64,000 nucleotides of DNA from Linnemannia hyalina (Eukaryota > Mortierellomycota > Mortierellomycetes > Mortierellales > Mortierellaceae): NCBI GenBank assembly GCA_019671135.1, contig JAHRHY010000005.1, positions 1,550,001-1,614,000 of the forward strand. Direction: 5' to 3'. This document shows, piece after piece, positions 24,085-36,630 of the stretch; positions within the stretch are counted from its first letter, which is position 1; each line of letters starts with the position of its first letter. The notes under the pieces were generated by a model. The model made no database searches and was not told the DNA's origin. It saw only the letters and a program-made list of their open reading frames with translations. Both the position numbers and the translations under genes were made by a program.

Positions 24085-24819
24085 GTTGTTCACTCACCTA
24101 ATACAACCTTCTTTCGTCTCAAACATATCTTAACAAACCCCCCTGCCAGCTTCGTCTGTCTTCCTTACATTCCTCCTGCTCCTTACTTCTGCAGTTTCTA
24201 GACTCCCAACAAAAAATAAAGCAAAAAAGGAGAGCAACAGCCAAACTAGTCTTCCAAGACCAATGCGAATGACATCTCCCCTCCTCCTCGCGTGCAATGG
24301 TCATCCTGGCCATGACTCGTCAATGGACAGGCAGGGGGATGAGAAGATGTGCGCATATATGTGGTGCAACGAAGGACAAGGTCAATATCATCCCGCCATG
24401 TTGTTTTTTTGTTCTTATTTTTAATGGATTCTGTGCCTGAAATGAGTTTGCTCTCAACCTTTTTTTTTTCTGCTCTCTTGCCTCCCTCATCATCAGCTCT
24501 GATTGCTGTTTGCGAATCATCTCTTTTCGTTTTCGATGATACAGGCACATAACGAAAGTTCTCGGGTCTGACCTTGTCCGTTGGGTCAAGGGGTGGGGAA
24601 CAGGGGAGTAGTGAGGAGAAACAACAATAGCAAAAGAAAAAAAAAAAAAAGAGCGCGGGAGAGAAAGAACGCCAGGAGGCTAGATGTTTTAGAGAAAAGA
24701 GATAGAGCAAGGAGAGGTCCGTCCATGTTTGCCTTTTGCTTTGTTGCTTTGTCGGTCGATCGATGTCGTGCGAAGCAAAGCCGCGGATAAAAATATGTTT
24801 TCAGTTTCTGATTGTTTGA

Positions 24820-25010
24820 TTTTTTTTTTGACGCACTTGACTCGTCTCCACTCCCAAACCTCTGCTCATTTGTCTGACTAGTGGTGCCTGAAGGATAGCA
24901 ACATTACCATTCACCACACTTCATACAATTTCAGGAACAGGCTCGAACTAGGCCCATCCGCTCATTCGACCTCGGAGCGAGGTATGTGCTTGTAACCACT
25001 ATCACACACA
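24820..25010 (-). mobile_element. Possible tRNA-derived SINE (minus strand)
   Basis: On the minus strand GATAGTGGTTACAAGC (25003-24988) resembles a Pol III A box and D arm. A B-box-like AGTTCGAGCC follows about 40 bases later at 24950-24940, in tRNA spacing. ACCTC and GAGGT can pair between them where an anticodon stem would be. The acceptor and T stems do not pair, so this is not a working tRNA. About 110 bases further on the strand ends in A10 (24829-24820). Head plus A-tail is the plan of a SINE, but I found no target-site duplication and no second copy in the window. Confidence 0.25.
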
Positions 25011-25521
25011 AAATCTCGCTTTGGTGCTTTGCGCAATCACTTCTCTTTGCCAACGGTGGGTGACCACAAACAAGTGCAACTGCCGAACAAAACAATTGAC
25101 AAAACAGCGCAAACATAACAAGACTCAAAATAGTTTAGTACAGTGTGTGATATGATCTCCCGTTTTTTATTAGTGTTCCATGTTTTGTTGTTGTCGCACA
25201 AGGTCGCATAAATAATAAAAAGCGTAGCGAGAGAGAGTGAGAGAGGGAGAGAAACAAGGGTAAACGGTCCTTCCAGACCCTTCTTCTTCCTCACCTATCC
25301 TCTCTTCTGTATCTTCTGTCTCTTTCTCATTCATGTACCCTAACTTTCATGGATAAGAGAGTTGGAGGAACCACATGTCTGAAGTAGCCCCCAGAATCTA
25401 TGCATCCCACCTCCACTTCCGGAACAAGAAAAGAAACAAATACCCCAAAAAAAAAAAACGCGTTGGTGTAGTGACGATGAGTAATAGGATCGATATGCAT
25501 TGCTCTTGGATCCCCACTCTT

Positions 25522-25525
<4 letters not shown>

Positions 25526-25557
<32 letters not shown>
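25526..25557. repeat. (TC)16 microsatellite
   Basis: Perfect alternating TC for 32 bases. Confidence 0.95.
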
Positions 25558-25558
<1 letters not shown>

Positions 25559-25762
25559 AGCTTTTCTTTTTTCCGCCCTTAGTTTCTCCTTCCTCTCATC
25601 TCAGAGACAGAGAGAGAGGAGAGAATAGATGCCCGATGACGAACATGGTAACCTCCAGAACCGTAAATCAAAAAGCTTGATACAAGGTTGGCCTGGTTTC
25701 TTATTATTTTTGTCTCGCTAGAAACTCGCCCCTTTCCAACAAGTCTCATAACCACATCTCGC

Positions 25763-25767
<5 letters not shown>

Positions 25768-25793
<26 letters not shown>
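25768..25793. repeat. T26 homopolymer
   Basis: Uninterrupted run of 26 T. Confidence 0.95.
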
Positions 25794-26113
25794 CGCTCAC
25801 TCCGGATTTGCCACTAACGCCAAAAAAAACTCCGCAATTAGGAGAGCATACAACGACAGAGAGAGCAAAGAGCTGCCGCCACTTTTCAAGGATATTATTA
25901 CCGGCAAATACCCTCTCTTGCGTTCTTTCAGGTTTGTTTCGTTTTGATGTGAATGAATGAGTGTGGGAAGGAATGCTTTATGCGAAAATGATATGTGAGT
26001 GAGTGAGTGAGTGAGTGAATGTGGGTGTGGGTGTGTGAACGGGATAGTGAGCAAAAAAAAACAAGTCCAAGCCAGTCAGACATGCAAAAGCAAACTAATA
26101 TAAAATAAAAAGA

Positions 26114-29100
26114 CTATTCGTTCTCATTGAGACTCAGTCCCTCAAAGATCTTGGTCGTCATCGCCTCGTCCTTAAACTGCAACATATAAATAATGCTCAT
26201 CTTCTCCTGTGGGTTCTGCAGCGTAATCGCCAACTTCTTGGGCCCGACCAACTCTAGACAGTCGCATTGCACAATCACACTGTCCAGCACCCGCTTGTTG
26301 CCCGAGACCAGTCCAACAAACAACCGAACATGGCCAGACGGTCTCTCCATCTTGATCTCCACACGCGCCGCTCCCAAACTGATCCATTGGCCGTGGTCTC
26401 CTGCCTGCAGTAGCAGTTTGCACTCGGATGGTGGGTACATCGTGTTCAGTGTCTGCTTCACTGGTTTCTCGCGCGCAGACTGCTGTGTCACAGTCGATGC
26501 CAACGAATCACCACGAGACAGGACCGGGGAAGAGCTCGACTTTTGCAAACTGGGGTCATACATCGCTCGGTCCTTTGTCCGCTGGAACGACATACAGAAC
26601 TCTTCTGCCTCCCGTGCAGAGTTGAGCGCCACAAGGAACCATTGCACACTAGCACCCATATCCATCGACACACTGATGTCCGTCTCCGATGCTCGCCGGA
26701 AGGTGGTCGATCCGACGATCCATGCGTTCAGAACCAACTGTCCTTGGTCAGCCGTAATCACCGCCATCACCAAGCGATTCGACATTGTCAGTCGGAGCTC
26801 CACAAAACAATCGTCTTCTTCCACCAGGGGTTCCCACATATCGTCACGCCACTGAAACACATCGCACGGCTTGCTCTTGTACATCACCTCTTTGGGCGCC
26901 GCCACATCTCCCTTCTGGAGGATACGGCCTCGAGGTCCTCCCATGGTGTTTGCTCGCCGCATACTCTACGATATCAAAAGGAAGGTAATTATGTTAGGTC
27001 ATGTGCAAGCACTTGCCAGTGGACAAATACTAGGAACGACAAGACCGCTGTAGAACTTACCATTCCGCGTTGCATTGGACGAGGGCGTCCGTGCATCGAT
27101 CCTCCTCCGTAATGGTGCAGCATACCAGGCCGTCCAGGGGCCATTTGAGGGCGGAATCCAGGTGAGTGCATCGGTCCTCCCATCGACCCTCCCATGGGCC
27201 CACCCATTGGCCCACCCATAGACCCACCCATAGGACCTCCCATAGGGGGCCTGCCACCCATAGATGGCCTAGGACGGAGCATAGGACTGCCAGGTCCTCC
27301 AGGGTGTCCTTGAAATGCCGGCGAGAGAGGTCCATTAGGTCGTCCTGGCATAGGCGGTGAAAGAGGACCGTTGTTGAAGTGTTGAGGAGGTGGGCCACCT
27401 TGGAACGTTGGTGAGAGAGGCGATCCAGGTCCCATTGGTCGCATAGGTCGAGTCTGTGTGAAATTGCGGTTGAGATGACCTCCTTGCTGTTGCTGCTGTT
27501 GCTGTTGGACCGTCTTGGAAGAATCAAACTGCTGAGCGCTGTTGATCTCATGAATCCATGCGGCCTTGAGGCGATCCTCCAGAATCCATATCCGTGTCTT
27601 GACCCGGTTCACAATGGTCAACTCGATCACTGGCACTATATTTTTTATGCGGCAGCAAATGTAAGACGATGTTAGCGCATCATTTCGAAACGTGGTTTCA
27701 TCCATAGCCCTGGTAGCATATCTGAATGTTGTTTTTACCTTGGTCTGCCTGAGTAACGTCAGTGGCAATGACATGGCGGACGGCCAGTGGTGGGAAAAGA
27801 AGCCAGTGGGTCGAGATGTTACCATCGACATTGCGACTGATCTCATCCTGCGTCTTTGTCCTGCAAATCAACAAGAGGTCCGACAATAGCAACAAATGTC
27901 CATCCTCGAATCTATCTTCGGCATTGTCGTCCGTTGACACCGTGAAGCAATAGTCTCCGCGAATAATGACCGAACGTTCAACCGAGCCCAAAGAAAGCGC
28001 GCAAGCCTTTGGTTGCATCGTGAACAGATCGAAAACTTTGGTAGTGTCTAATGTCCGCTCAAGTTCCATCATGGCGTCCAGAGAGTTGTTGTTTGGCTGT
28101 TGGCGTTGGCGAGGGCTCATCCCTGGTGACATGGGCGATGGAGGCAATGCGGGCGACATCATTGGTTGGTTCTGAGGTGGAAAGTTGGGCGAGTGGTTTG
28201 TTGGGTCTGAAATGGGAGGCGACGGGAGAGCATGGCGAAGGGCAGACATGCTGGATATGCCTGACAATGCTGGCGAAGCTGGGTGGCGAGATGTTCCTGG
28301 CACATCAACAGTAACAAGGCGCAAGATGGAGTCGATTCGAAGGAAAGCCGCCTCCAGAGCCTCAAAGTCGGGGTTTCCTCGATCCGATGAATCCAAGAGG
28401 CGCTGTTTGTGTTTCAGAGCATAATTGGGTAACGATATAGTAGGTTGTTAGAGAACCGTGATGATATACGGTTGTTTTTGGAGATCTGGGATATATGAAC
28501 TTAACACACAAATATCCCTTCAACACTTACCATGTACAGTCTCCGATAGTAGTGTAACCGGTCAATTGGTTTCATCAAAAAAGAATCTAGAGTAACATGC
28601 TGAACCTGTTCAGCAGCGATTGCCTAGAAACGCCAAAAAAGGTCATAGTGAGATGACGTGAAAAGTTGTGTCGATGGTCGTATCTTGCACAAGATGACTT
28701 GAGCCAATATCTTTGGTTGCTTTGTTCCCACACTTACAGTCAAGATGTTTTGAAGTCTGGAGTTGTTGATGATTTCAGGCCAATTGTCGAGGAGAGGCAC
28801 ATGGGTCCTGCAGTAGTTGGAATAGGGAGCCTCGATAATGTCCACAAACCAAATAAGAGCAAGGGCCAGTTCTACATCATGATCTTGGCTTTCCGCGACT
28901 TCGTCGAGCCTCCTCATCAGTTTTCGATTGGTGGCGTGTATTTCCTCGATATTCCTGAGCATCTCATCAACCTCCTTTGGTGGGAAATCGTCCTGTGTCC
29001 ATCCCGCTGATACGCGCTATTTTGTGCCAGAAGCAAAGTTGGGCGGTACAAACGGGAAAGAGGCTGTTGTGTGAGCGCCGAGCTTGTTTTTCTTTCTTCT

Positions 29101-29814
29101 TGGGACCTTCTTCTTTTGGATCACAGGCACTACGTTTTCTTATTTTGACCATGGAAAAGAAAAGAACATATTATTTTTTTACCTGAAGTAGAATCTTAAG
29201 GTCTGAGAGGTATTCCTTTTCAGACTCGGTCAAGTCATCGAGAGGGTTGGCCTGTCTGGGTTGTCCTTGCATTGGTTGGTCCATGGGCGGGCGTTGTAAC
29301 TATATATTCAGAGGAATTGATACGGGTCAGTCAATGTCTATGGTACAGAGGAGAGAGTACCTAGTCAAAATAGGATTGATTGAACCCATCAAGAATCTGT
29401 CAGACTTGATATGTGTCAAAGTATACCAGCCAGTAGGGACCATGAACAAGTTGCAGAAAGGACAAGGAAAAGAACCTACATGAGGAGGGATAGGTCGCAA
29501 GGGAAGTTGGTTCCCAAATCCTGGGCTTGGCCTAGCACCATCCATTGGCCCCGAATAGAAAGGCTAGTACATAGCGGTTGTAAAGCGATTAAAGGACGAG
29601 AGGTTGGGTTTAGCTCGATGTTGTGTTTATCCGTTGGAATTGGTTGCAGTGAGAGACGGAAGAAGAGGTTCTACGGGTGTCTCTAAGCCTTGGAGAAGCG
29701 AGTCTGAGGATCATCGCAATGGTTGTTTGTTGCTGTTGTTTATTTTACCTTTTGAGGCATTCCGGACATGGGAGGGGAAGGCAGGGGCTTTGACATCATA
29801 GGGCCGGGATTCAT
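26114..29814 (-). CDS. RhoGEF (DH-PH) with two C-terminal PH/RanBD-like modules
   Basis: Eight exons, 29749-29814, 29480-29563, 29183-29299, 28738-29016, 28531-28623, 27739-28402, 27061-27635 and 26114-26965, join in phase to 909 aa. DH domains catalyse GDP/GTP exchange on Rho GTPases at the membrane to control polarity and cell wall. The DH begins at LTESEKEYLSDLKILLQ (about residue 74) and continues with EVDEMLRNIEEIHATNRKL, YSNYCRTHVPLLDNWP and SFLMKPIDRLHYYRRLYM, the conserved DH end helix. A Pro/Ser linker leads to a PH domain (about 320-470) ending in WILEDRLKAAWIHEI. A Gly/Met/Pro repeat (MGGPMGG) fills about 540-610. Residues 650-755 and 800-905 each look like PH/RanBD folds, for example CDVFQWRDDMWEPL and CKLLLQAGDHGQWISLG. 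Exon 6's acceptor is the least certain. Confidence 0.88.
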
Positions 29815-30682
29815 TGTGGATCAGCGAGTGTGAGTATTGAGATTAGTTGGAGGGGGTATGTGGCACACAGGTGAAGGAATGGAGAAGGATGAGTGAGGTG
29901 AGTAGGTTGAAAGTAAGGTAGGAATTAGGAGAGGGTGGACAGCCCAATCGCATCGAGAGTGTGAAGAATGAGGAGTGGGAATGTGAGGGCCGAAGGAGGA
30001 GGAGAAGTAAAGGAAGAGAAGGGAGAAGGAATGGAAAGGAAAGGAAAGGAAAGGAAGGGGAGGGAAAGGAGTGGTGGCAAAAGTTGTTATGGAGTGGGAG
30101 TGGAGTGGGAGTGGAGCGGGAGTGGAGTGGGCGGTGGAGGAGTGGGAAGGGAAGGAGGAAAATGAAGAAAACCGAATTAGTGAGAAGGTGGATTGAGAAC
30201 TGGGGGTGGGTGACGGCGTGTTGAGGTAGGGGCGGAGCAGGATACAATTGAAATGAAATGCACTCTTCGTTCTAAGTGTGGTTGATTGGGTTGGTTATGT
30301 TGGGCTGGCCCCCCTTCGCATTCTTTTTTTTGCTTTCCTTTTTTTGTTCCTTTTGCGTTTTGCACTTTGGTGTCTACGCATCTCTTCATATTTTCCTTCT
30401 TTTTCTTTTCCTGCTCATATCATTTAACAGACACAGAAGGGCTCTCTTCTCTCTTTCTTCTGTCTTGAGTTTTTCATTTCATTTTCTTCATCTCATGGAT
30501 TTGGATATGCCGTTCTTTCCTTTGGCATTTTGTGTAGTGGTGGCAAACGACAGAGGAGATATTAGGGGTGACAGGATATTGGGGGAGCTGCGTCGACAGA
30601 TTGGAATGAGTGAAATCTTCGAAAGTCGAAATATATCTAAAAAGTACAAAACCACCTCCTCAAATGCCTTCTCCTCGAACAT
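29815..30682. other. Upstream flank of the RhoGEF gene
   Basis: The minus strand is strongly pyrimidine-rich (a GGAAA repeat at 30033 on plus), typical of the leaders of this genome. A 64-codon frame on the minus strand at 30488-30682 has no recognisable content. Confidence 0.5.
30033..30056. repeat. (GGAAA)n repeat
   Basis: Four perfect GGAAA units and a partial one within a longer G/A-rich tract. Confidence 0.8.
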
Positions 30683-31542
30683 TCAAGCGATCCAATCGGG
30701 ATAAATTACTTCTCCTTTCTGTCTATCTTGTACCTGAAAGAAAAAAAACAAAGAATCACCACAAGCAAGCAAAGCCAACAAGCAAACCAAACACCAATAG
30801 TCAAGCAAGTTATTTCTGAACCTGAGCAAAAACGCTATGTTGGTGCTTGGTCCACCTTCCCACATGGGCCTCATCTCTCCCTTTCTTTTGGCTTCCCGGT
30901 CTAGAGTTCTTTTGGGTTTGGTTTGGCGTCTTTACCCGGGGACCCACACCACCCCTCGTCTCTAGTTCTTCTACATCCGGTAATTAGGTCTCATCTGAAT
31001 GGACGATATTCCTCTATTTCACTTGCGCTCGCACTCTCCAAAAAAATAATGAAAGAAAAAGAAGAGCTTACCATAATTGTTGCTGAAAAGGGCTCTTGTT
31101 GCTGTTGAGCGCAAAGAGAGTTTTGTCGCTGAAGCTGTAAATAGTTTCCTTGCTTCAGATGCTGCTGCTGCTGTTGTTGTTGCTGGTGGTGATGATGGTG
31201 GTAGTTATTCATTTGAGGCGGATGTTGGTCCGGTCTTGGGCTTGGACCGGGAGCAATAGGGTATGATGATGGTGGTGGTAGTGGATGTAGAGGTGGGGTA
31301 GTACTGAATGACCTCAATGGTGGCGTCACACATTGGCGCTGCTGCTGATGATGCTGCTGGTACTGTTGTACGTGGTGCTGTTGCGGCAAATGAGAAGGAA
31401 GAGATGGCTGTCGGCTGAGGTGCGGCTTTGAGGGCGGAGGAGAGGAGGGGGGGCAAAGGGTCGGCTGCAAAAATGGCGTGTCGTCGTCCCAGAGTTGTAA
31501 ATTCAGCTGCAGTTGCGGCGGAGGTTGCTGAGAATAGTTCAT
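30683..31542 (-). CDS. Small His/Gln/Pro-rich protein, two exons
   Basis: Exon 1 (31072-31542, ATG at 31542) encodes 157 residues rich in Pro, Gln, His and Ser with a His5/Gln8 tract, and ends in ATG|GTAAGC. The best downstream acceptor is a textbook polypyrimidine tract TTTTTTTTCTTTCAG at 30734. It opens a phase-matched exon 30683-30733 coding VQDRQKGEVIYPDWIA and a stop, for a total of 173 aa. No domain is recognisable; such proteins are often transcriptional co-regulators, but that is a guess. Exon 1 has good coding character; exon 2 is inferred from splice signals and phase only. Confidence 0.45.
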
Positions 31543-33522
31543 GGTTTGGTCGTTTGTGCTGAAGGCGAGGATTAGCTGAAATGAAATTAAAAAAATACCA
31601 GGGCTCGGTCCGGTGGTTGATCACTTTTTGTGCTCAGTTGCTGCTGCGGCTGTTAGATTCTTCTCCACGCGCTAGAACACACAGAGGTGCTGAAATATGG
31701 TGCTAAGGAAAAAAAGGAAGGGGTGGTCAGACATTCGCCATGTGCAATGTCAATGACAACGACGATGGTAATTGCGATGAGGAAGAAGGAGAGAAGAACA
31801 AGAAGAACGAGAAGAAGAACAAGAAGAAGAAAGGAAGCAACGATAATATAATAATAACAAAGAAAAAGGAGGGAACAATGGAGCGAAGAATAGGAGCGCG
31901 CGAATATGCCATTACTATCGCTTCTGATTGCTATCGGTAATATTAGCCTAGGAGGACGAGGAGAAGGAGTGGATGCAATGCACGGCCTCCTTTTCTCCGT
32001 TGTCCTCTATGAACTCCTGGGCAGCAACGAAAACAATAAAATGCAACCGCATTGGATGTCTGAAGGATCTCCTCTTTTCTCTCTCGTCTCTTGTCTCGAA
32101 TCTGAGTGCTGATAAACTATTGAAAATTTGAAACGATCAGTGGCGTGTGTGTGAAAGGATGTGTGCCTGGTGCCTGAGTGATCGAATGTTTCTGCTCCTT
32201 TTTAGACTCTTGAGCACAAATACTACACACTTGTTTCTCTCAGCGCTCATCCTTTTCTTCTCCTCTTATTCCTGGTTCATGGTCGATGTGTTTTTTATAG
32301 TGTCGGCGCCTAGTTCAGTGACTTGAGTGGGAGGGATGCCATGTGAATATGCTCTCACATCCCCGCCAGCCAAGCTGGAATGCGAGCATGGGCGCTACGG
32401 TCCAATGATATGGATGTATTTCTATTTGTGTGCGACAGCGGGGAAAGAATGAATGAGTAATGGACATTCCTCAACCCATAACTCAGCAAACCTGAAAGGC
32501 AGTAACGACATTAGGGGAGCCACTGAAAACAAGGGTGGGTATGCTCGTTCACCACCCATGTGTTTGTTTGTTGTAGGTCGATGAAAAATCAATTTTGCAC
32601 AGACGCCTACATTACGAGCAAATTATTATGACCAACAATCATCTCGGCGAAGCACAACAAAGGCCCACTTTACGTGGAAGCTGAGCATGACATGTTGATG
32701 TTCTGTACTGTTATGTGTTTGCCGCCGTCAAGGCCTCCAAGTCCTAGTTTCGCTTGACCAATTTGAGTTGCTGCGTTGGCCTTGGCGTTGTCGTTCTTGT
32801 CGTTTTTTAACAAACCCCCTGTTTTAGTGTCAGTTCATTGTTGTAGTAAGTACATGCATGAGGGGCGGAAAGTGAGTGATAGGGGAAGCAAGCGGTTCTT
32901 GTTTTGTATCAATCATCGCATTAGTCGATGGTTGGGTGCTTGGGGGGGAAGGAAGCACATGCCGTGGTTGTCTCTACTTTAGGTGTCCGATGCGATGTGA
33001 TGCGCACTATTGTTTTGTTGTTAATTGCCGGGACAACTCGTTTCCTTTGCTCGTTCTTTGTTCGCCTTGGACCGATTGAATTGTGCGTGTCCTTGGAGGG
33101 ACGCGATACCTATAAAAAAACAAAGACCTTCCAAATGCAGATTACCAATAATACATCGCAGTGAAGAACGACAAGCGAAAAATGAACGAACGGAGAGTGA
33201 CAGTCACTCGGACATAGCCTTCCGTGTCGTTCCTCTCCAATAAGTTGCCCTTTGACTAACACACGCTCGCCTGCTTCGTTTCCTTGACTTCCCTTCCTTC
33301 CGTTCTTTCCACGAATCCTTCCTCTACTCCTTTCCTTCCTTCCTCTCTTCCACCCTTCCTCCCTTCCTCTCTTCCTCCTTTCATCCATCACACAACTCAT
33401 CCCAACTCACACGCACGCTGACAACATCCCGCATGGACCGTGTCTCAGCCTGTCTTCTCCTTTTGACCCCCCGCCAGTGTTAAGATCCCCACACAGAGTC
33501 CGACAACTCCTTTCTCTATTCA
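31543..33522. other. Intergenic between divergent Q-rich and HMG-CoA reductase genes
   Basis: About 2 kb with only short open frames lacking character. From about 33250 the plus strand becomes C/T-rich, consistent with the leader of the reductase gene. No RNA gene or transposon is evident. Confidence 0.5.
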
Positions 33523-36500
33523 ATGCCCATCCACCTTCCCCACCGCCCCGCCATGGAGCCAGCTCTTCTTCCTACAGACGCACGCAAAGCCAGTCTGGCA
33601 CACCGTCCACCAACACCTATCTCTGCAACGACTCCATCAGTCGCGACAGCAGTACTAGCTACGACAACGACAACGACCCCAACTGCATCCACCACGCCCT
33701 TAGTCTCGGCCTCAGCCTCAGCCCCTGCACCAGCAGCCACAGCTTCAGTGTTAGCAAGGACATCAACGGGACGTTCCGGTGCTGCCACGTCGCCCTCCAT
33801 CTCAATCAACACCCATGCCACCACCACATCCTCATCCCAAGAGGCGATTCGCACTCACACCTACTGGTCCGGATTCTACAAAAAGACCATCAAGGAGCGT
33901 CGAACTCAACTAGGCCTTGCTTTTCCGCACCTGACTCGCCCTTCGTCTCTTGACTCCTTTGCGTCCACCCAAACCTCAGCCAAGACCTCTGGACAGTCCA
34001 CGCCTAACTTTGGCCCTACCCGGTCCTTGACCATGACCAGTATCGTCGTCCCTACTACCACCTTGGCGCCTTCTTCTTCCTCGTCGGGAGTGTCATCATT
34101 GCTGGCTTCGACTGTACCACTAGTGGCACCACAGCCGATATCAATGGTCCGATCCACATCATCAATTCACCACCACCATCATCATCATAGTCATCTCAGC
34201 AATAACAACACAGCCGTGGCCCTTAATGTCAGCCCTTCAGACTTGGCCTCCAACGTAAGCACGCCTGACTCTTCTGCCTCCCGGGACGTATCGTCACTTC
34301 TGAACTACACAGACGATGGTCAGATCGCGCTTCATCGAGCCAATGGACATCGCCTTGAGCACGACCAGCAAGAGCAGGACCACATCATGGGGTCCAGCAG
34401 CCAAGCTCAGGAGGATGAAGATCAGGACAGCGAACGCCGTGCGCTGGCTCTTGAGCTTGCACAAGGACAAGAGGACGAAGCCATGACGGAAGAGGAGCGC
34501 CGGGATCAACTAGAAAAAGACCGCAAGGCAACAGTGATCTCGAACCTGGCTGAGCAACGCAAGATGATCGGGTCTCCGAATGGACATCTATTGGAGGGAG
34601 ATCTATCATTAGACGCACGCCTGGATGCTATTATTGCTACCGAACAGGATGGCACTCCGTTCCCTGTCTACGGTCTTGACGAGCAGATCGCCAACAATAT
34701 GATCGAAAACTGTATCGGGTAAGCTTATAGGCCCTTGCCGCTCTGATATTTCTATCAAGCCATTTTAGCTGTGCATCTTTCATCGTTCCACATGCAGATG
34801 AAAAAATATCGCGTCGATCAAGAGCCTGAGAAAACTTATCACGCACACTGCTTTTCTTTTGTTCTCTAAGGACGTTGGGACTGCCCATGGGTTTGGCTTT
34901 CAATTTCACGATCAACGGTAACCCGGTGGTCATCCCCATGGCGATCGAGGAGCCCTCCGTCATTGCTGCAGTGTCGAGTGCAGCCAAGACTATTTCAACC
35001 TACCAGGGCTTCCAGGCCACCGCACCGGAGCGCAACATGATCATTGCACAAGTGCAACTGTTGGACATCAAGGATACAGACATGGATAGAGTCATGGCCA
35101 AGATGCAGGAACAGGAAACGGCGATCCAGGAGGAGGCGAATGAGTACTGCACCAACATGGTCATGCGTGGTGGTGGAGTTCAAAGAGTTTCGTTCCACCG
35201 TGTCCGAAGGCATGTCAGTCGGGAGAGCTTCAAGGGACAGGATTTGTTGGTCAAGTACGGAGTCATTACTCCTCAGAATGTGCCATCCAGGACGCAATTT
35301 GGATTGTCATCTCAGGGACGGTGCTCCGAGTGGCTGGTTGTGCACCTGCATATTGATGTAGGTCATGCTATGGGTGCCAATTGTGCCAACACTGTGGCGG
35401 AGGGAATAGCGCCCTTCTTGGCCAAGATGAGCGGCGGTCGTACTGGAGTGCGCATTTTGAGCAACCTGAACGTCGATCGCATAGCCAAGGTATGTTTATA
35501 TTGCTTGATTATTAATATTATGTTGCTTGCATGAATGACATGGCATATATCGTTTTAACGCAAGATCTGGCACATAACTCCCATCCTTGGGGTTCTTTCG
35601 AAAATAGTCGACGTTCCGTTTGCCATTCTCGTATATGGGTTACAAGTCCTTGCCGGGCAAGGATGTGGCGGTCCGACTCTTGGAGGCCTATGAGTGGGCA
35701 GATTTGGACCCTTACCGCGCTGCAACACACAACAAGGGGATCATGAATGGTATTGATGCCGTTGCCCTGGCCACAGGGCAGGACTGGAGAGCGATCGAGG
35801 CTGGAGCACATGCTTGGGCCAGTGGGGCTGGCTCCTACTCGGACCGATCCAGCGAACACTCTAGACTGAATGCAAAGGAATCTGGGCAGTGTGGATCAGA
35901 GCAGCAGCAACAGAATGGATCAAAGAGGAAATTCGGACAAGATACCCCTGGAGATTGCGGGGCCAAGATCTCGCGAGGAGACGCGTACAAGCCCTTGACG
36001 CGGTACTGGATTGAGGAGGATGAAGGGCGTCTGGCACAAGGATTCAAGGGTCAGGACGCTCTTGTGTTCTGTGGCGAGCTCGAGATGCCCATTATGGTTG
36101 GAACCAAGGGCGGAGTCCTCAGCACCAACCCCGTCCACGCTTTTACCCTCGGAGTCATGCGCTATCCTGACTCTAAGCAACTTGCCATGGTAATTTTCCT
36201 TTGATTCTTTCTCTTTCTTTGTCTTTTAATTACCTCTTTTACGCTCTTCATGAAGCCCTCCTATATTGACCCATACAGCGGCCATTCTTCATTTACAAAT
36301 TAACAACAGGCTATGGTGACGGTGGGGTTGGCCCAAAACTTTGCAGCACTACGAGCACTGGTGACTGAAGGAATTCAGCGTGGACACATGGCGTTGCACG
36401 CCCGCAACATTGCCATCTCTGCAGGCACACCCCCAGCCTCGGTGGACGAGGTGACCGCCCATATGATCGATACTGGCAGGATTCGCCTTGGTGCTGCACG

Positions 36501-36595
36501 ATCTTATATCGAGAAGCGTGGTCTGGGACTCTACAGCGCCGGGATGAGCGCCAACAGTAGTAATATCAGCGTCGCGAGTTCTTCTGTGCATCTTC

Positions 36596-36630
<35 letters not shown>

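Larger units (their letters stand above)
23322..26113. other. Intergenic with microsatellites and a possible SINE
   Basis: About 2.8 kb between two minus-strand genes. It contains a purine-rich leader for the GPI-protein gene, two CT microsatellites, a T26 run, a GAGT repeat near 25994 and a tRNA-like element near 24820-25010. No protein gene is convincing. Confidence 0.5.

Noticed and set aside
24246..24710. 154-codon frame on the minus strand
   Set aside because: Low-complexity Phe/Ser and Lys/Glu runs, no splice logic, no domain.
24938..25012. tRNA gene on the minus strand
   Set aside because: A- and B-box-like sequences exist, but acceptor and T stems do not pair and the anticodon loop lacks U33; kept only as a SINE candidate.
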